34,874 nucleotides of DNA from contig CAMWIM010000019.1 of assembly GCA_947174335.1 (NCBI GenBank), forward strand, positions 1 through 34,874, in the 5' to 3' direction. Under the pieces are notes generated by a model. The model was not told the DNA's origin, did not search any database, and saw only the letters and a program-made list of their open reading frames with translations. Position numbers and translations under genes: made by a program. The stretch's first letter is position 1; every line of letters starts with the position of its first letter. This document shows positions 16,418 through 24,674 of the stretch, piece by piece. This DNA comes from an uncultured Porphyromonadaceae bacterium (GTDB lineage Bacteria; Bacteroidota; Bacteroidia; Bacteroidales; Muribaculaceae).

Positions 16418-17485
16418 TTAATTGCTGCCGGTCAAAAGGCGCGAGAGGAGGGGGCTGCGGCTGATGATAGCGTTGGCAAGGAGAGTAACCGCAACGACAA
16501 GTGCTGCTACAATAACTGAGACGGTGAGGGTTGGAACCATGTCGAGCGCCATTCCGCGGAGCGGTTCTTGAAGAACGGGGAGGGGGAAGAGGAAGAAGTA
16601 GTGGAGAAGGTAGATCGATAAACTTTTGCTACCGATGTATTGCCACATTGACGCAAAATTGCGGGCAAGCGGTGAGGCTGTTTCGCTGAAAGCGATACGG
16701 CTCCATGGCTCGACAAGAGCGATACCGACAATTGCAAGGCAAACGTGCATGACGGGTTCGGCTACCAAGAAAATGAGAGAGTGAAATCCGGGGAATTCCC
16801 AGCGGTAGGCAAGGATGTAGAAGCAGAATCCGGCAATGAGCAGCGCCGATGTATATACGCCGCGTGTCTTTACAAATTGCCCGAAAGCCCGACCTGATGC
16901 TTTTGCAAAAACTCCTGTCATAAATGCAGGGAAGAATGAAACAACGAGTTTAAGACTCAGGAGTTTCCACCACATTTGGTTTTCAAAATATCCGTCAAGA
17001 ATGATGAGGACTGCCCAAAGAGCGGCGGTGGCACCGATGCGTGCGGCTGTATTTTTTATCAAGTCAAGCACTTTTGACCATACGCTGTACAGAACAATGA
17101 TGAGGAACAAAGTGATTGTGAACCAGTAGCCGTTCTTCCACTCGGTACACCACATGCCGTTGAACGACATGTCAAACGGACTTTGAAGACCGCTGTGGGG
17201 AAAATAAACCATGAAGATGAGTCCGACAAGAATACCGGGAATGACAAGCTGGGTGAAGCGTTTATCAAGGCGTGGCATAACGATTTTACCTGTCTCAGTC
17301 ATCTTGTAGGTGAAATATCCGCTGATAAAGAAGAAGATAGGCATGTGAATCTGACCGATGATTTTAAAAAGGAGCGTACGGTCAATTTCACGGATGCACA
17401 TTGTTAGAACATGTCCCATTACCACCAGAAAGATGGCGAGTCCTTTGAGCATGTCAAAGTAGTGGAGGCGTTGTTTTTCTGCCAT
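16418..17485 (-). CDS. Membrane acyltransferase, family 3
   Basis: Integral membrane enzyme that transfers acyl groups (often acetyl or succinyl) to sugars or other surface molecules; the acceptor is unknown. The N-terminus LHYFDMLKGLAIFLVVMGHVL carries the catalytic-type His25 of the acyltransferase_3 family, followed by MPIFFFISGYFTYK. About ten hydrophobic segments follow over 355 residues, in the usual size range. It is the gene downstream of proS, but proS has its own terminator in between (17510-17540), so it probably has separate transcription. No neighbouring glycan genes are present. Confidence 0.92.
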   Translation of the reverse strand: MAEKQRLHYFDMLKGLAIFLVVMGHVLTMCIREIDRTLLFKIIGQIHMPIFFFISGYFTYKMTETGKIVMPRLDKRFTQLVIPGILVGLIFMVYFPHSGLQSPFDMSFNGMWCTEWKNGYWFTITLFLIIVLYSVWSKVLDLIKNTAARIGATAALWAVLIILDGYFENQMWWKLLSLKLVVSFFPAFMTGVFAKASGRAFGQFVKTRGVYTSALLIAGFCFYILAYRWEFPGFHSLIFLVAEPVMHVCLAIVGIALVEPWSRIAFSETASPLARNFASMWQYIGSKSLSIYLLHYFFLFPLPVLQEPLRGMALDMVPTLTVSVIVAALVVAVTLLANAIISRSPLLSRLLTGSN

Positions 17486-17509
17486 AAGTTTAATGTGATG
17501 TTGGTTGGT

Positions 17510-17540
17510 AAAACCCCCGGCTGTCGAGCCGAGGGTTTTG
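17510..17540 (-). terminator. Terminator of proS
   Basis: On the minus strand AAAACCCTCGGCT, loop CGAC, AGCCGgGGGTTTT, starting about 20 bases past the proS stop codon. Confidence 0.85.
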
Positions 17541-17560
17541 CGATATGAAGACGCGATTTA

Positions 17561-19042
17561 TTAATAGTTGCGGGCAAAGATTACTCGGCGTGCCGACGGA
17601 CGTCCTGTAACCATACATTTGCCGGGTGTTGTGTCGCCATCGAGAGGAATACAACGGATTGTCGCTTTGGTTTCCTCTTTGATTTTGTCCTCGGTTTCGG
17701 GTGTGCCGTCCCAGTGAGCGAGTATGAATCCACCTTTTTCGATTTCAACTTTAAACTCATCATAGGTCTCAACGGTGCGAGTCATTGACTCGCGTTGTTT
17801 GAGAGCTTTTTGATAGATGTTTTCTTGAATTTCTTCAAGGAGTGATGCAACGAAAGGAACGATGCCTTGGAGCGGTTCAACCTGCTTTTCAAGCGTGTCG
17901 CGACGCATAACTTCGATTGTGCCGTTTTCGATGTCGCGTGCGCCGATTGCCAATCGAACAGGAATACCTTTCAGTTCATAGTCGGCAAATTTAAAGCCGG
18001 GGCGTTTGTTTTCAGAGTCGTCATATTTAACCGAGATGCCAAGACGGGTGAGCTCTTCGACAATCGGATTGACTGTCTTGGAAATCTCGGCGAGCTGGTC
18101 GGCGTTTTTATAGATTGGGACAATAACAACCTGGATAGGTGCGAGATGGGGAGGGAGAACGAGACCGTTGTCATCAGAATGAGTCATGATGAGTGCGCCC
18201 ATAAGGCGGGTTGATACCCCCCAAGAGTTAGCCCAGACATATTCGGGTTTGTTCTCTTTGTTGACAAATGTAACATCAAATGCTTTGGCAAAATTCTGCC
18301 CGAGGTTGTGGCTTGTACCTGCCTGAAGTGCTTTGCCGTCTTGCATCATTGCCTCGATAGTGTAGGTGTTGAGTGCGCCGGCAAACCGTTCGTTGGCACT
18401 TTTAACACCTTTGATAACCGGCATCGCCATATATTTTTCGGCAAAATCGGCATAAGTGTTGATCATCAAGACAGTGCGCTGTTCCGATTCTTCGGCTGTT
18501 TCGTGAGCGCAGTGACCTTCTTGCCAGAGGAATTCGGCTGTACGCAGGAAAAGACGGGTGCGCATTTCCCAACGCATCACGTTAGCCCATTGGTTGATGA
18601 GCAATGGAAGGTCGCGGTATGAGTGAATCCAGTTTTTATATGTACCCCAAATGATTGTTTCAGATGTCGGTCGAACGATGAGTTCCTCTTCGAGACGGGC
18701 GTCAGGATCAACAACTACGCCATTGCCGTTAGGGTCGTTTTTGAGACGGTAGTGTGTGACTACGGCACATTCTTTGGCAAAGCCTTCGACGTGTTCGGCT
18801 TCACGGCAGAGGAAAGATTTTGGAATCAAAAGCGGGAAATAGGCATTTTGGACGCCTGTTTCTTTAAACATTTTGTCAAGTTGCTGCTGCATCTTTTCCC
18901 AGATGGCATAACCATAGGGTTTGATGACCATACAACCTCTGACTGCCGATGACTCGGCAAGGTCAGCTTTAACAACTAATTCGTTGTACCATTGGGAGTA
19001 GTTTTCGCTCCTTTTGGTGAGTCCTTTCAATTCGATAGCCAT
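17561..19042 (-). CDS. proS: Prolyl-tRNA synthetase, archaeal/eukaryal type
   Basis: Charges tRNA-Pro with proline. The start [23 protein letters not shown] is preferred (493 residues) over an ATG 30 bases upstream. The short form, without the editing insertion of E. coli-type enzymes, is the archaeal/eukaryal class usual in Bacteroidetes. Class II motifs are seen: [17 protein letters not shown], motif 2 with [21 protein letters not shown], and motif 3 near [25 protein letters not shown]. The anticodon-binding domain follows ([12 protein letters not shown]), and the C-terminal zinc-type tail ends [18 protein letters not shown] -7 element (19096-19089) lies in front. The 317-base gap 19043-19359 otherwise holds only the sigma gene's terminator. 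Confidence 0.98.
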   Translation of the reverse strand: MAIELKGLTKRSENYSQWYNELVVKADLAESSAVRGCMVIKPYGYAIWEKMQQQLDKMFKETGVQNAYFPLLIPKSFLCREAEHVEGFAKECAVVTHYRLKNDPNGNGVVVDPDARLEEELIVRPTSETIIWGTYKNWIHSYRDLPLLINQWANVMRWEMRTRLFLRTAEFLWQEGHCAHETAEESEQRTVLMINTYADFAEKYMAMPVIKGVKSANERFAGALNTYTIEAMMQDGKALQAGTSHNLGQNFAKAFDVTFVNKENKPEYVWANSWGVSTRLMGALIMTHSDDNGLVLPPHLAPIQVVIVPIYKNADQLAEISKTVNPIVEELTRLGISVKYDDSENKRPGFKFADYELKGIPVRLAIGARDIENGTIEVMRRDTLEKQVEPLQGIVPFVASLLEEIQENIYQKALKQRESMTRTVETYDEFKVEIEKGGFILAHWDGTPETEDKIKEETKATIRCIPLDGDTTPGKCMVTGRPSARRVIFARNY

Positions 19043-19088
19043 TGTTATTGAATGATAAAATATCGGTTTCAAAATATATAATAATGTG

Positions 19089-19096
19089 CAAAGTTA
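19089..19096 (-). promoter_or_regulatory. -7 element of proS
   Basis: TAACTTTG on the minus strand, 46 bases before the start codon. No consensus -33 element is well placed. Confidence 0.6.
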
Positions 19097-19140
19097 CGAA
19101 AATTTGTGATTAAAAGGATAGAATTGAGAAAAATTTAAAT

Positions 19141-19178
19141 GACAGCGCCCCGATGATTGAAACCATCGGGGCGTTGTC
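19141..19178 (-). terminator. Terminator of the ECF sigma gene
   Basis: A long stem, CGCCCCGATG paired with CATCGGGGCG and extended by GACA/TGTC. On the minus strand ATTTAAATTTTT follows. It lies about 180 bases past the sigma stop codon, so the transcript has a long 3' end or this is a second site. Confidence 0.7.
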
Positions 19179-19359
19179 AGTAACTTAATTTTTGGTTAAA
19201 GTTCTTCAGTTGTTATACTTGAATTTGGTCGTGATCTTCAAATAGAACTTGAATTTTAGCAGTAGTGATGAAAAAAGTAATATGAAACAATAGCGATATT
19301 ATAGCAATAGTAATTAGCAATGTTTAGCAAAGTAAAAGTTTGAGGAACCTGCTATCGAA

Positions 19360-19866
19360 TTAGTAAGCGTAATCTTTGAGCATTTCCTGAAGACGCTGGC
19401 GAGCGAAGAAAATGCGGCTTTTTACAGTTCCGAGAGGGAGGTTCATCTTCTCAGCGATTTCATTGTATTTGAAACCTTGAACGTGCATTGAGAAGGGTAT
19501 GCGGTAGTCATCGTCAAATGAGTTGATGGCGTCGCTGATTTCTTTAGCGGCGAAAGAACCTTCGGGAGTTTCAAAACCTGATTCCTGTGGAAGGTTGAGG
19601 TGGTAGAGGTCTTCGGTAGTATCAACTACGGTTGCCTGGCGAGACATCTTACGATAGTTGTTGATGAAGATGTTGCGCATGATTGTGAAGACCCAACCTT
19701 TGAAGTTTACGTTGTCAACATATTTGTCTTCGCTTTCGATAACTTTGATTGTAGTGTCCTGAAGAAGATCATAAGCATCGTCGCGATTAGAAGTAAGCAT
19801 GTAAGCAAAGTTGAGAAGGTTGCTTTGAAGATCGAGAAGTCTTGATTGAAAAACTGAAGAAGTCAT
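19360..19866 (-). CDS. ECF-type RNA polymerase sigma factor, no adjacent anti-sigma gene
   Basis: 168 residues from MTSSVFQSRLLDLQSNLLNFAYML; an ATG 90 bases upstream would add a non-conserved extension. Region 2 is FAYMLTSNRDDAYDLLQDTTIKVIE with the following FKGWVFTIMRNIFINNYRK. Region 4 is IPFSMHVQGFKYNEIAEKMNLPLGTVKSRIFFARQRLQEML, with the helix-turn-helix. It stands alone: no anti-sigma or DUF4252 gene adjoins it, unlike the sigma gene at 14198. The promoter TTTG-N18-TAACTTTG lies 88-117 bases upstream. It faces a 643-base gene-poor region and an orphan receiver gene in the opposite direction. Confidence 0.95.
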   Translation of the reverse strand: MTSSVFQSRLLDLQSNLLNFAYMLTSNRDDAYDLLQDTTIKVIESEDKYVDNVNFKGWVFTIMRNIFINNYRKMSRQATVVDTTEDLYHLNLPQESGFETPEGSFAAKEISDAINSFDDDYRIPFSMHVQGFKYNEIAEKMNLPLGTVKSRIFFARQRLQEMLKDYAY

Positions 19867-19932
19867 AGTTGAAAGTATTTTAGTTGTTATTGAAATCTTT
19901 TTTTTGACGTTTTGTGAATCGTTTTGCGTTTG

Positions 19933-20373
19933 TGTTACAAATTGATTACGTTGCAAAGTTACGACAATTTTTTAAATTACAAAAATTTTACAAACTTTTT
20001 TTCAAAAAAATACAATTTATTTTTAAAATAGCACTTAAGTAATTGAAAATCAATAATAAAAATTTTAAAAGAATTGTGTGTCATAAGTGTTACAAGAATT
20101 TATTTATAATGTAATAGTTTTGGTGCAATAATCTTAAAATGCTGATATTTATAGAGTTATATCGAAACAATACTGTAACAAGATTTTGTAACAAAAAATG
20201 AAAAAAATATCATATTTGCAGAATTTTTTTAGAAAATAATAAAATTTTCACTTGGTCGTGTCGATTTAGGGGTGATTTTGTAACACGAATTGTTATCGTC
20301 CCGGAGACTTAATTTTGTCGAATTGCACAATTGTGTTACAAAGCACCCTCAAACTGTAGGTCGGGATGTTACA
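19933..20373. promoter_or_regulatory. Cluster of seven TGTTACA motifs in a 643-base gene-free region
   Basis: TGTTACA or its reverse complement TGTAACA occurs at 19933, 20088, 20174, 20187, 20279, 20334 and 20367; most extend to TGTTACAAA. The region 19867-20509 contains no credible gene and is very AT-rich. The motif is nearly palindromic, so a dimeric regulator could bind it. By rough base-composition arithmetic far fewer than one copy would be expected. Confidence 0.45.
19954..19983 (-). promoter_or_regulatory. Promoter of the stand-alone ECF sigma gene
   Basis: On the minus strand TTTG (19983-19980), 18 bases, TAACTTTG (19961-19954). The predicted leader is about 80 bases. Confidence 0.65.
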
Positions 20374-20509
20374 AATGTAGTTGAGATAAAATTTTAGCAA
20401 CATAAGTAATACAATTTGATTACTGTGATGCATTTATTATATAAATGATGTTTACTTTGCGGTATAAAATCTAAATCATAAATCACAAAACTTGTAATCT
20501 TAATCTGTC

Positions 20510-20920
20510 ATGTCTGACAAAAACGATAAATCGGTCGAAACTGAACAAGGAGACAAGAAAATCCTTGTTGTAGATAAGGATCCGTTCCTTGCTGAATTGG
20601 TTCACTACCATTTTAGTAAGTCGGGTTATACTATAGAATCTTGTCTATCGATTGACGACTGGTTTGGCATGGATCCATCAGACTATTCGATGATAATAGT
20701 TGATGTCGCCATCGACTCAAATTGTGGAACACAAATTATCGAAAGCATATCACAAGGTGCGCCCGGAGTTTCAACTCTCGTATGTGCTCCAGCCAATGAT
20801 ACAAACTCAATTGTTCTTGCTCTGAATGCCGGAGCTACCGATTATATTACCCGACCGTTTGCTATCAGCGATTTTGTAACACGAATCAACTCTATTCTCA
20901 AAAACAAAGTAACGAAATAG
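20510..20920 (+). CDS. Orphan single-domain response regulator with a degenerate receiver site
   Basis: 136 residues. After a charged 15-residue lead, a receiver fold begins KKILVVDKDPFLAEL. The phospho-acceptor Asp65 is kept (SMIIVDVAI), but three other positions deviate. The acidic pair is Asp22-Lys23 instead of Asp-Asp. The switch Thr/Ser is Cys92 (STLVCAPA). The conserved Lys is Arg115 (DYITRPF). There is no output domain and no kinase gene nearby. It could still be phosphorylated or could act as a pseudo-receiver binding a partner. The upstream gap carries the TGTTACA cluster. A hairpin terminator follows. Confidence 0.85.
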   Translation: MSDKNDKSVETEQGDKKILVVDKDPFLAELVHYHFSKSGYTIESCLSIDDWFGMDPSDYSMIIVDVAIDSNCGTQIIESISQGAPGVSTLVCAPANDTNSIVLALNAGATDYITRPFAISDFVTRINSILKNKVTK

Positions 20921-20976
20921 CCGAAAAGTGATATACACATTACATAATATTATAGATAATAATAGACGATATACGA

Positions 20977-21012
20977 AAAGACCAAGGATATAATTATCCC
21001 TGGTCTTTTATA
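20977..21012 (+). terminator. Terminator of the receiver gene
   Basis: AAGACCAaGGATA pairs with TATCCcTGGTCTT around TAAT, followed by TTATATTT. Confidence 0.8.
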
Positions 21013-21185
21013 TTTAAAGTCCTATTTTATAGACGCGTTGACTTAACAATATAATCTTCTACCATGCCCAAACATCGATGTGGTCAAATAAAATTAGCGA
21101 TGCCATAAGATACTTTCAAAATAAATACGTAAATTTGCATTATTCAGATGATTCTAAAAATATAATCAGCTAATAGCGAATTTTT

Positions 21186-23480
21186 ATGGAATATCCCTCA
21201 GTTTCGGAATATAGAGAGGCTATACTTTCTGCAGAAGACAATTTTAAGGAATTGTATTCACTTCGTCCGGTGATTGATAGTCATGGCTACCCGGTTATGT
21301 CAAGCGGAAACGTTGCCGTAGTTTTCAAGATGAGAGATGATAAAGATGGTAAGTTTTATGCAGTTAAATGCTTCATTAAAGATCAAGTAGGTCGCGATGA
21401 AAGCTATAGAAAGATAGCTGATGAATTGGAAACAGTTTCCTCATCATATATTCTACCACTCCGTTATCTTGAAAAAGAATTGTTTGTCGATTCTTTACAA
21501 TGTGATCGTGAAGAATTTCCGGTTGTAGTGATGGAATGGGTTGAGGGCGAGAGCCTTGATGTCTATGTAAAAAAACATCTTACCGACACAAACGTGCTTG
21601 AGATGTTGAGCTATCGTTTCAACCGTATGTCGGCATGGCTTCTTTCTCAGCCATTTGCCCATGGTGATCTTAAGCCCGACAATATCCTTGTTCGCGAAGA
21701 CGGTTCTCTTGTGTTGGTTGATTACGACGGAATGTTTGTGTCGTCGATGCAGGGAGAGAAAGCAAGGGAGATGGGAAGCCCTGGCTATACGCATCCCCTA
21801 CGCCAAGAAACTGATTTTAATGAGCATATAGATGATTTCTCGATATCTGTAATTGCACTTTCGCTCAAGGCGATTGCAATTTCTCCAAAGTTAAAAGAAA
21901 ACGATTCAAGTGGCTATGTCCTTCTTTTGTCAGAAAAAGATTTACGAGCTCCCCAAGATTCAGAGATGCTAAAATCGATACAAACACTAACGAATAATTC
22001 AGAGTTATCAACACTTTTGGGAGTATTCTATATCGCCTTGGGAAAGTACAGTCTTGATGCAGTGTCATTCCGATTATTCATGACTGAAAAGCCGAAACTC
22101 AGCGAAACGAAGAAAGATACTACCCTGGGTATAATTATAGACACTTCTTGCACTGATGATGAGATATCACAAGGGATGGAGGATGGATTTGGAGTGGTCT
22201 ATAGCAAAGATGGGAGTCGATTGTTGAAGTGTAATAACCGCGAATTGAAGGAATACAGTATAAAACCCGGAACAAAAATTATATGTGATTATACTTTTGA
22301 ATATTGTGACTCATTGCAAAGCATTGCTATATCAGATTCTGTGATCTCTATTGGCGTTTGTGCTTTTGGTAGGTGTCGCTCATTGCAGGGTGTGACCATA
22401 CCAGATTCTGTAATTTCTATAGGTGATTCTGCTTTTGAGGGATGTCGCACTGTGAAGAGTATTACTATCCCTGATTCTGTTAACTCTATAGGTAATTGTG
22501 CTTTTAAGGAATGCATCAAATTGCAGAGTGTAACTATACCAGGCTCTGTGACTTCGTTAGGTAAAAATCCGTTCATCGAGTGTAAAGAAATTAAACTTAT
22601 AGTATCTTCTAAATCTTCTTTTCGAGTAATTGACGATTTACTTATAGATAAAAACGGAGTTTTAATATCATGTTTTAATAGATATGAAAATATTGATATA
22701 CCTGATTCAGTTACCACGATAGGCGATTCTGCTTTTGAGGGATGTCGCACTGTGAAGAGTATTACTATCCCTGATTCTGTTACCTCTGTAGGTAATCGTG
22801 CTTTTAAGGAATGCATCAAATTGCAGAGCGTAACTATCCCATATTCTGTGCACTCTATATGTGATTCGGCCTTTTCGTGGTGTCGTTCATTGCAAAGGGT
22901 GATTATGCCTGATTCGGTTACCATAATAGGTAGTTATACTTTTTATGGCTGTCGTTCGTTACAGGATTTGAAAATTCCGGATTTTGTGACGTCAATAGGT
23001 CGATTTGCTTTTGGGGGATGTGAGTTATTGGGGAATGTGACTATGCCTGATTCTGTAACTGCATTGGGCGAAAATCCGTTTTGGGGGTGTGAAAAAATAA
23101 ATCTGCATTTATCTCCTAATTCATTTATTCGTATGATTAACGAGCTCCTTATAGATAGTAAAGGTGTGTTAATATCATGTTTAAATAGATCTGAAAATAT
23201 AGAAATACCTAGATTTGTAACCTCCATAGGCGATTATGCCTTTGGGGATTGTGGATCATTGCAGAGAGTGACTATACCCGATTCTGTTTCTTCTATTGGT
23301 GAGTATGCTTTTGATAGATGTGTTGCCTTGCAGAAAATTACTATACCAGATTCTGTTAAGGTCATAGGTGGTAATGCTTTTCATTGGTGTGAATCATTGC
23401 AGAGGGTGTCTATACCGGAGTCTGTTTCTTCTATAGGCAAATTCGCCTTCCCGGATAATTGTGAGGTAATTCGCAAATAA
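21186..23480 (+). CDS. Ser/Thr protein kinase-like domain fused to BspA-type leucine-rich repeats
   Basis: 764 residues. Residues about 1-280 read as a eukaryotic-like kinase: Lys61 in YAVKCFIK (beta-3 lysine), MEWVEGESL (hinge), catalytic loop HGDLKPDN (159-166), DYDG in place of DFG (179-182), then GSPGYTHPLRQ and DDFSISVIALSLKAI. After a linker, residues about 365-764 hold some fifteen LRR_5 repeats with consensus IPDSVTSIGxxAFxxCxSLQxV, broken twice by a segment containing LLID-x-GVLISC. There is no signal peptide or membrane segment, so the repeats should be cytoplasmic, unlike surface BspA. The region 22421-22550 is repeated at 22721-22850. A TAAATTTG -7 element at 21130-21137 precedes it. 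Substrate and role are unknown. Confidence 0.85.
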   Translation: MEYPSVSEYREAILSAEDNFKELYSLRPVIDSHGYPVMSSGNVAVVFKMRDDKDGKFYAVKCFIKDQVGRDESYRKIADELETVSSSYILPLRYLEKELFVDSLQCDREEFPVVVMEWVEGESLDVYVKKHLTDTNVLEMLSYRFNRMSAWLLSQPFAHGDLKPDNILVREDGSLVLVDYDGMFVSSMQGEKAREMGSPGYTHPLRQETDFNEHIDDFSISVIALSLKAIAISPKLKENDSSGYVLLLSEKDLRAPQDSEMLKSIQTLTNNSELSTLLGVFYIALGKYSLDAVSFRLFMTEKPKLSETKKDTTLGIIIDTSCTDDEISQGMEDGFGVVYSKDGSRLLKCNNRELKEYSIKPGTKIICDYTFEYCDSLQSIAISDSVISIGVCAFGRCRSLQGVTIPDSVISIGDSAFEGCRTVKSITIPDSVNSIGNCAFKECIKLQSVTIPGSVTSLGKNPFIECKEIKLIVSSKSSFRVIDDLLIDKNGVLISCFNRYENIDIPDSVTTIGDSAFEGCRTVKSITIPDSVTSVGNRAFKECIKLQSVTIPYSVHSICDSAFSWCRSLQRVIMPDSVTIIGSYTFYGCRSLQDLKIPDFVTSIGRFAFGGCELLGNVTMPDSVTALGENPFWGCEKINLHLSPNSFIRMINELLIDSKGVLISCLNRSENIEIPRFVTSIGDYAFGDCGSLQRVTIPDSVSSIGEYAFDRCVALQKITIPDSVKVIGGNAFHWCESLQRVSIPESVSSIGKFAFPDNCEVIRK
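22421..22850 (+). repeat. Internal 300-bp duplication in the leucine-rich repeat region
   Basis: Bases 22421-22550 and 22721-22850 agree at 121 of 130 positions by eye, exactly 300 bases (100 codons) apart. This is a recent in-frame duplication of repeat units. Confidence 0.9.
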
Positions 23481-23576
23481 ATATGCTGTCAAAAGTTGCG
23501 TTTTGTTTTCAAATATGAATTAAAATGTCTAATTTTGTAGCTTAAAATTATAATACACATATAATATATAATAGAA

Positions 23577-24224
23577 ATGGAAAATTTAGCACGTATTCTT
23601 GCCGAAAAGTTGCTCAATATCAGTGCAATCAAACTTCAACCGCTCAATCCGTTCACTTGGGCATCGGGTTGGAATTCGCCTATCTACACTGATAACCGCA
23701 AGACTCTTTCTTATCCCGACGTTCGCTCATTCATAAAAATCGAGCTTTGCCGTTTGATTATGGAGAACTTTGGAGAAGCCGACGCAGTTGCCGGTGTCGC
23801 TACCGGAGCAATTGCTCAAGGCGCTCTTGTTGCCGACCAACTTGGATTGCCATACGTGTATGTTCGCTCAACTCCCAAAGACCACGGTCTTGAAAACCTT
23901 ATTGAAGGTAATCTCAAACCGGGTCAGAAGGTAGTGGTTATCGAAGACCTTATCTCAACAGGCGGAAGCAGCCTGAAAGCTGTTGAGGCTATCCGGGCTG
24001 CCGGATGTGAAGTTGTCGGTATGGTCGCAATCTTTACTTATGGTTTCCCCGTTGCTGTTGAAGCATTCAAAAAAGCAAACGTAACGTTGTTGACTTTGAG
24101 CAACTACAACGCTATGCTTGATGCTGCTTTGAAAATCAAATATATTGATAACGACGATATTGACACTCTTAAAGAGTGGCGTAAAGATCCTGCCAACTGG
24201 ACTCCCCGCCAGGTTAAAGAATAA
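23577..24224 (+). CDS. pyrE: Orotate phosphoribosyltransferase
   Basis: Transfers ribose 5-phosphate from PRPP to orotate to form OMP, the fifth step of UMP synthesis. The 215-residue protein shows the PRPP-binding motif VVVIEDLISTGGSS (119-132), the N-terminal FTWASGWNSPIYTDNRKTL and VAGVATGAIAQGALVADQLGLPYVYVRSTPKDHG with the catalytic-loop lysine. It leads a tight operon: an SRPBCC gene after 5 bases, argH after another 22 and a lipoprotein gene after 5. A TAATTTTG element at 23530-23537 is the likely -7 box. Confidence 0.97.
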   Translation: MENLARILAEKLLNISAIKLQPLNPFTWASGWNSPIYTDNRKTLSYPDVRSFIKIELCRLIMENFGEADAVAGVATGAIAQGALVADQLGLPYVYVRSTPKDHGLENLIEGNLKPGQKVVVIEDLISTGGSSLKAVEAIRAAGCEVVGMVAIFTYGFPVAVEAFKKANVTLLTLSNYNAMLDAALKIKYIDNDDIDTLKEWRKDPANWTPRQVKE

Positions 24225-24229
24225 AAACG

Positions 24230-24652
24230 ATGGCGCAGTATAAAGGTACTCCGGTTGCAATTGACAAGTCGGCTGAAGAATTGTTTGACCGCTTCAGCAA
24301 CTTGTCGTTTCTTCAAGACAAACTGTTGTCGATGCCCGATGAAGTCAAGGCAAAGGTCGGCGAAATAAAATTTGAAAATGACCGATTGGTTTTGTCGACG
24401 GCACAGGTTGGCGAAATCAGTTTCGTTGTCAAAGAACGTCGCCAGCCCGATCTCGTTGTTTTCAGTGCTGAAAAAGCTCCCGTGCCCATCGATATGTCGG
24501 TTTCGTTTAAGAAAATCAGTGATTCTCAAACCGAAGTTACGACCTCGATAGATGTTGAGATTCCCGCGATTATGAAACCACTTGTCGGACCACATCTTCA
24601 GAAGGCTGCCGACAAGTTTGGTGAGGTGATGAGCCAGCTTAACAGCTTGTAA
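24230..24652 (+). CDS. SRPBCC-fold protein
   Basis: 140 residues with the START/Bet v1-like layout: an N-terminal strand (YKGTPVAIDKSAEELFDRFSNL), antiparallel strands (EIKFENDRLVLSTAQVGEISFVVKERRQP, PIDMSVSFKKISDSQTEVTTSIDVEIP) and a long C-terminal helix (IMKPLVGPHLQKAADKFGEVMSQL). Such folds bind hydrophobic ligands or act as chaperones; the ligand is unknown. It sits between pyrE and argH with gaps of 5 and 22 bases, so it is co-expressed with pyrimidine and arginine genes. I see no catalytic motif. Confidence 0.85.
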   Translation: MAQYKGTPVAIDKSAEELFDRFSNLSFLQDKLLSMPDEVKAKVGEIKFENDRLVLSTAQVGEISFVVKERRQPDLVVFSAEKAPVPIDMSVSFKKISDSQTEVTTSIDVEIPAIMKPLVGPHLQKAADKFGEVMSQLNSL

Positions 24653-24674
24653 AAATAAAGAATGATATAACATT

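Noticed and set aside
20274-20886. 17-base identity (GATTTTGTAACACGAAT) between the intergenic region and the receiver gene
   Set aside because: Only one pair, one copy within coding sequence; judged chance apart from the shared TGTAACA motif.
22289-22924. 211-residue open frame on the minus strand inside the kinase/LRR gene
   Set aside because: It is the antisense of the leucine-rich repeats; their periodic codons leave the reverse frame open, and the peptide is itself merely repetitive.
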